Shown piece after piece: positions 62,508-64,000 of a stretch of DNA of 64,000 bases. The position numbers and the translations under genes are program-made. The stretch lies in assembly GCA_013821825.1 (NCBI GenBank), contig PNJK01000008.1, positions 1 to 64,000 on the forward strand, given 5' to 3'. Under the pieces are notes generated by a model that was given only the letters and a program-made list of their open reading frames with translations, was not told where the DNA came from and did no database searches. This stretch comes from Rhodobacter sp. (GTDB taxonomy: Bacteria > Pseudomonadota > Alphaproteobacteria > Rhodobacterales > Rhodobacteraceae). Position 1 is the stretch's first letter; the number at the start of each line of letters is the position of its first letter.

Positions 62508-63920
62508 ATGTCTGAAACGCCGTTGATCTTGTGGTTCCGCCGCGACTTGCGGTTGGGCGATCAGCCGATGCTGGCCGCTGCGGTCGCATCTGGGCGTCCC
62601 TTGGTGCCGGTGTTCGTCTTGGACCCCGAGACCGAAGCACTGGGAGCCGCGGCGAAGTGGCGGCTGGAACTGGCAGTAGCCGAGTTCGCCCGCACGCTGG
62701 AGGGGATCGGGCTGCGGCTGACCCTGCGGCGGGGACCGGCGCTGGCGGTGCTTGAGGTGCTGATGGCAGAGACCGGGGCGGGCGGCGTCTGGTGGTCGCG
62801 GCTTTACGATCCGGAAAGCGTGGCACGGGACACCGGCGTCAAGGCGGCGCTGAAGACGGACGGACGCGAGGCGCAGAGTTTCGCAGGCCACCTTCTGCAC
62901 GAGCCCTGGGAGGTGGAGACCGGGCAGGGCGGGTTCTACCGGGTGTTCACACCCTATTGGCGCACCGTGCGGGGGCGGTCGGTCGCAAGTCCGGCCATGG
63001 CTCCGAAGCGGGCGGCGGCGCCAGCCGCCTGGCCGGAAAGCGCGCGGCTGGAAGACTGGCGTCTGGGAGCCGCGATGAACCGGGGGGCGCCCATCGTCGC
63101 GCGGTATCAGGCCGTTGGCGAGGCTGCGGCGCGTGCGAAGCTGGCTGCCTTCCTTGCCGGGCCAGTCGACAGCTATGCCGCGGCCCGCGACTTGCCCGGG
63201 GTGGCCGGCACCTCGCGCTTGTCGGAGAATCTGACTTATGGCGAGATCGGCATCCGCGAGGTCTGGCACGCGGGTTTGCGGGTGCTGGACGAAGGGCGGG
63301 CAGGGGCGGAAAGTTTCTTGCGGGAACTGGCCTGGCGCGAATTTGCGTATCACCTGATGCACCACTCGCCACAGATCAGCCGCACCAACTGGAGGCCCGA
63401 ATGGGACAGCTTTCCCTGGCGCTCCGACAACCCGGATGCCGAGCGTTGGCGGCGCGGCATGACGGGCGAGCCTTTCGTCGATGCCGCGATGCGCGAGATG
63501 TATGTCACCGGCACGATGCACAACCGCGCCCGCATGGTCGCGGGAAGCTACCTGACCAAGCACCTGCTGACCGACTGGCGGGTCGGGCTGGACTGGTTCG
63601 CGGACTGCCTGACGGACTGGGATCCGGCGGCAAACGCGATGGGCTGGCAGTGGGTGGCAGGGTCCGGCCCGGATGCCGCCCCCTATTTCCGGGTGTTCAA
63701 TCCGGCGGGGCAGGCCGACAAATTCGATCCAAAAGCCGACTATCGCCGGCGCTTCATTGCCGAGTTGGCGCGCTCTCCGGGACCGGAGGCGACGGGCTTT
63801 TTCGAAGCGGTGCCACGGTCGTGGTCGTTTGAACTGGGCCAGCCATACCCTGCTCCGGTAATTGAACTTGCCGAAGGCCGCGCACGTGCCCTTTCGGCAT
63901 ATGGGGCACGAAATGCTTGA
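62508..63920 (+). CDS. phr: Deoxyribodipyrimidine photolyase (cryptochrome/photolyase family)
   Basis: 470-residue FAD enzyme that repairs UV-induced cyclobutane dimers with blue light. N-terminal antenna domain LILWFRRDLRLGDQPMLAAAV, FAD domain with TSRLSENLTYGEI, LRELAWREFAYHLMHHSP, MREMYVTGTMHNRARMVAGSYLTKHLLTDWRVG, and WQWVAGSGPDAAPYFRVFNP: all the class-I CPD photolyase hallmarks. ATG at 62508 gives the usual MSETPLILWFRRD start; an ATG at 62481 is possible. Confidence 0.95.
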   Translation: MSETPLILWFRRDLRLGDQPMLAAAVASGRPLVPVFVLDPETEALGAAAKWRLELAVAEFARTLEGIGLRLTLRRGPALAVLEVLMAETGAGGVWWSRLYDPESVARDTGVKAALKTDGREAQSFAGHLLHEPWEVETGQGGFYRVFTPYWRTVRGRSVASPAMAPKRAAAPAAWPESARLEDWRLGAAMNRGAPIVARYQAVGEAAARAKLAAFLAGPVDSYAAARDLPGVAGTSRLSENLTYGEIGIREVWHAGLRVLDEGRAGAESFLRELAWREFAYHLMHHSPQISRTNWRPEWDSFPWRSDNPDAERWRRGMTGEPFVDAAMREMYVTGTMHNRARMVAGSYLTKHLLTDWRVGLDWFADCLTDWDPAANAMGWQWVAGSGPDAAPYFRVFNPAGQADKFDPKADYRRRFIAELARSPGPEATGFFEAVPRSWSFELGQPYPAPVIELAEGRARALSAYGARNA

Positions 63921-63978
63921 GCAGTGTGGCAAGTTTGGTGACACTATGCCGGACAAGAAAAACCTTTGGGGAGGGGCG

Positions 63979-64000
63979 ATGAACGTACCGACGACAGTCA
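63979..64000 (+). CDS. Start of a gene cut by the window end
   Basis: GGGGAGGGGCG followed by ATGAACGTACCGACGACAGTC gives a strong ribosome-binding site and codons MNVPTTV in frame to the window end. Only 7 codons are visible, so no identity can be given. The 58 bases before it, after the photolyase stop, contain TTTGGTGACACTATG, possibly part of its promoter. Confidence 0.5.

Noticed and set aside
1-64000. CRISPR arrays, prophage, insertion sequences, integrases, tRNA or rRNA genes
   Set aside because: I saw no regular spaced repeats, transposase or phage motifs, or tRNA cloverleaf; the one CCA-ending structure belongs to the tmRNA.

Overview
The window is chromosomal DNA of an alphaproteobacterium, most likely a member of the Rhodobacteraceae (Rhodobacter/Gemmobacter/Tabrizicola-like). 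The evidence is the high-GC codon use, the ftsW-murG-murC-murB-ddl-ftsQ-ftsA-ftsZ-lpxC-bamD-recN order, the F1-ATPase zeta subunit, an alpha-type SspB, a two-piece permuted tmRNA, and several small families typical of the group (DUF2484, DUF4169, DUF1638, DUF2927). I see no prophage, transposase, CRISPR array, rRNA or tRNA gene.

Layout. 1-5.7 kb: the 3' part of thrC, an M16 protease, a GNAT acetyltransferase and a DUF1697 protein in overlapping order, then an exported metallo-beta-lactamase-fold protein and a GlcD-type FAD oxidase. 5.9-8.1 kb (minus): apt, a DUF2927 protein and mtnP; mtnP releases adenine from methylthioadenosine and apt recycles it. 8.2-10.9 kb: a degenerate gene, a SIS sugar-phosphate isomerase, a nucleoside-kinase-fold kinase and an amidohydrolase/lactonase, which look like a small sugar catabolic unit. 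11.1-26.3 kb: a broken leucine-rich-repeat gene followed by the division and cell-wall cluster ftsW to recN. 26.5-35.7 kb: a small DUF3563-like gene, a second FAD oxidase, purQ, the dctB/dctD two-component pair, a long gene-free stretch, rne and tusA.

35.8-45.6 kb: ccdA, an unusual membrane alpha/beta hydrolase overlapping a cytochrome P450, and a complete tripartite tricarboxylate system (tctA, tctB, tctC) with an extra periplasmic binding protein and a divergent tctD/tctE sensor pair. 45.6-51.5 kb: purS and purC, the ATPase zeta subunit, and a B12-linked methyl-transfer group (bmt, corrinoid protein, a 52-residue membrane protein, DUF1638) interrupted by an opposite-strand radical SAM gene that carries a LexA-like box. 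51.3-60.8 kb (minus): an RHH protein, two small conserved genes, fumC, a PmtA-like methyltransferase, sspB, chrA/chrB, a DUF1194 protein, the tmRNA gene ssrA, a CPA2 antiporter and a PotD-like binding protein. 61-64 kb (plus): a class-V PLP enzyme, a photolyase and the first codons of one more gene.

Non-coding points of interest are: the permuted ssrA locus (tag ANDNRAPMALAA) about 3 kb from sspB, the adaptor for its tag; a 44-bp double-palindrome repeat present twice with compensatory base changes; two DnaA-box-like sites before ftsZ; a perfect 11-bp hairpin before lpxC; a possible pseudoknot covering the bmt ribosome-binding site; and a LexA-type box before the radical SAM gene. The most notable protein-level oddities are a DctD regulator without the GAFTGA loop, and an RNase E with a His/Asp-rich segment inserted near its S1 domain.
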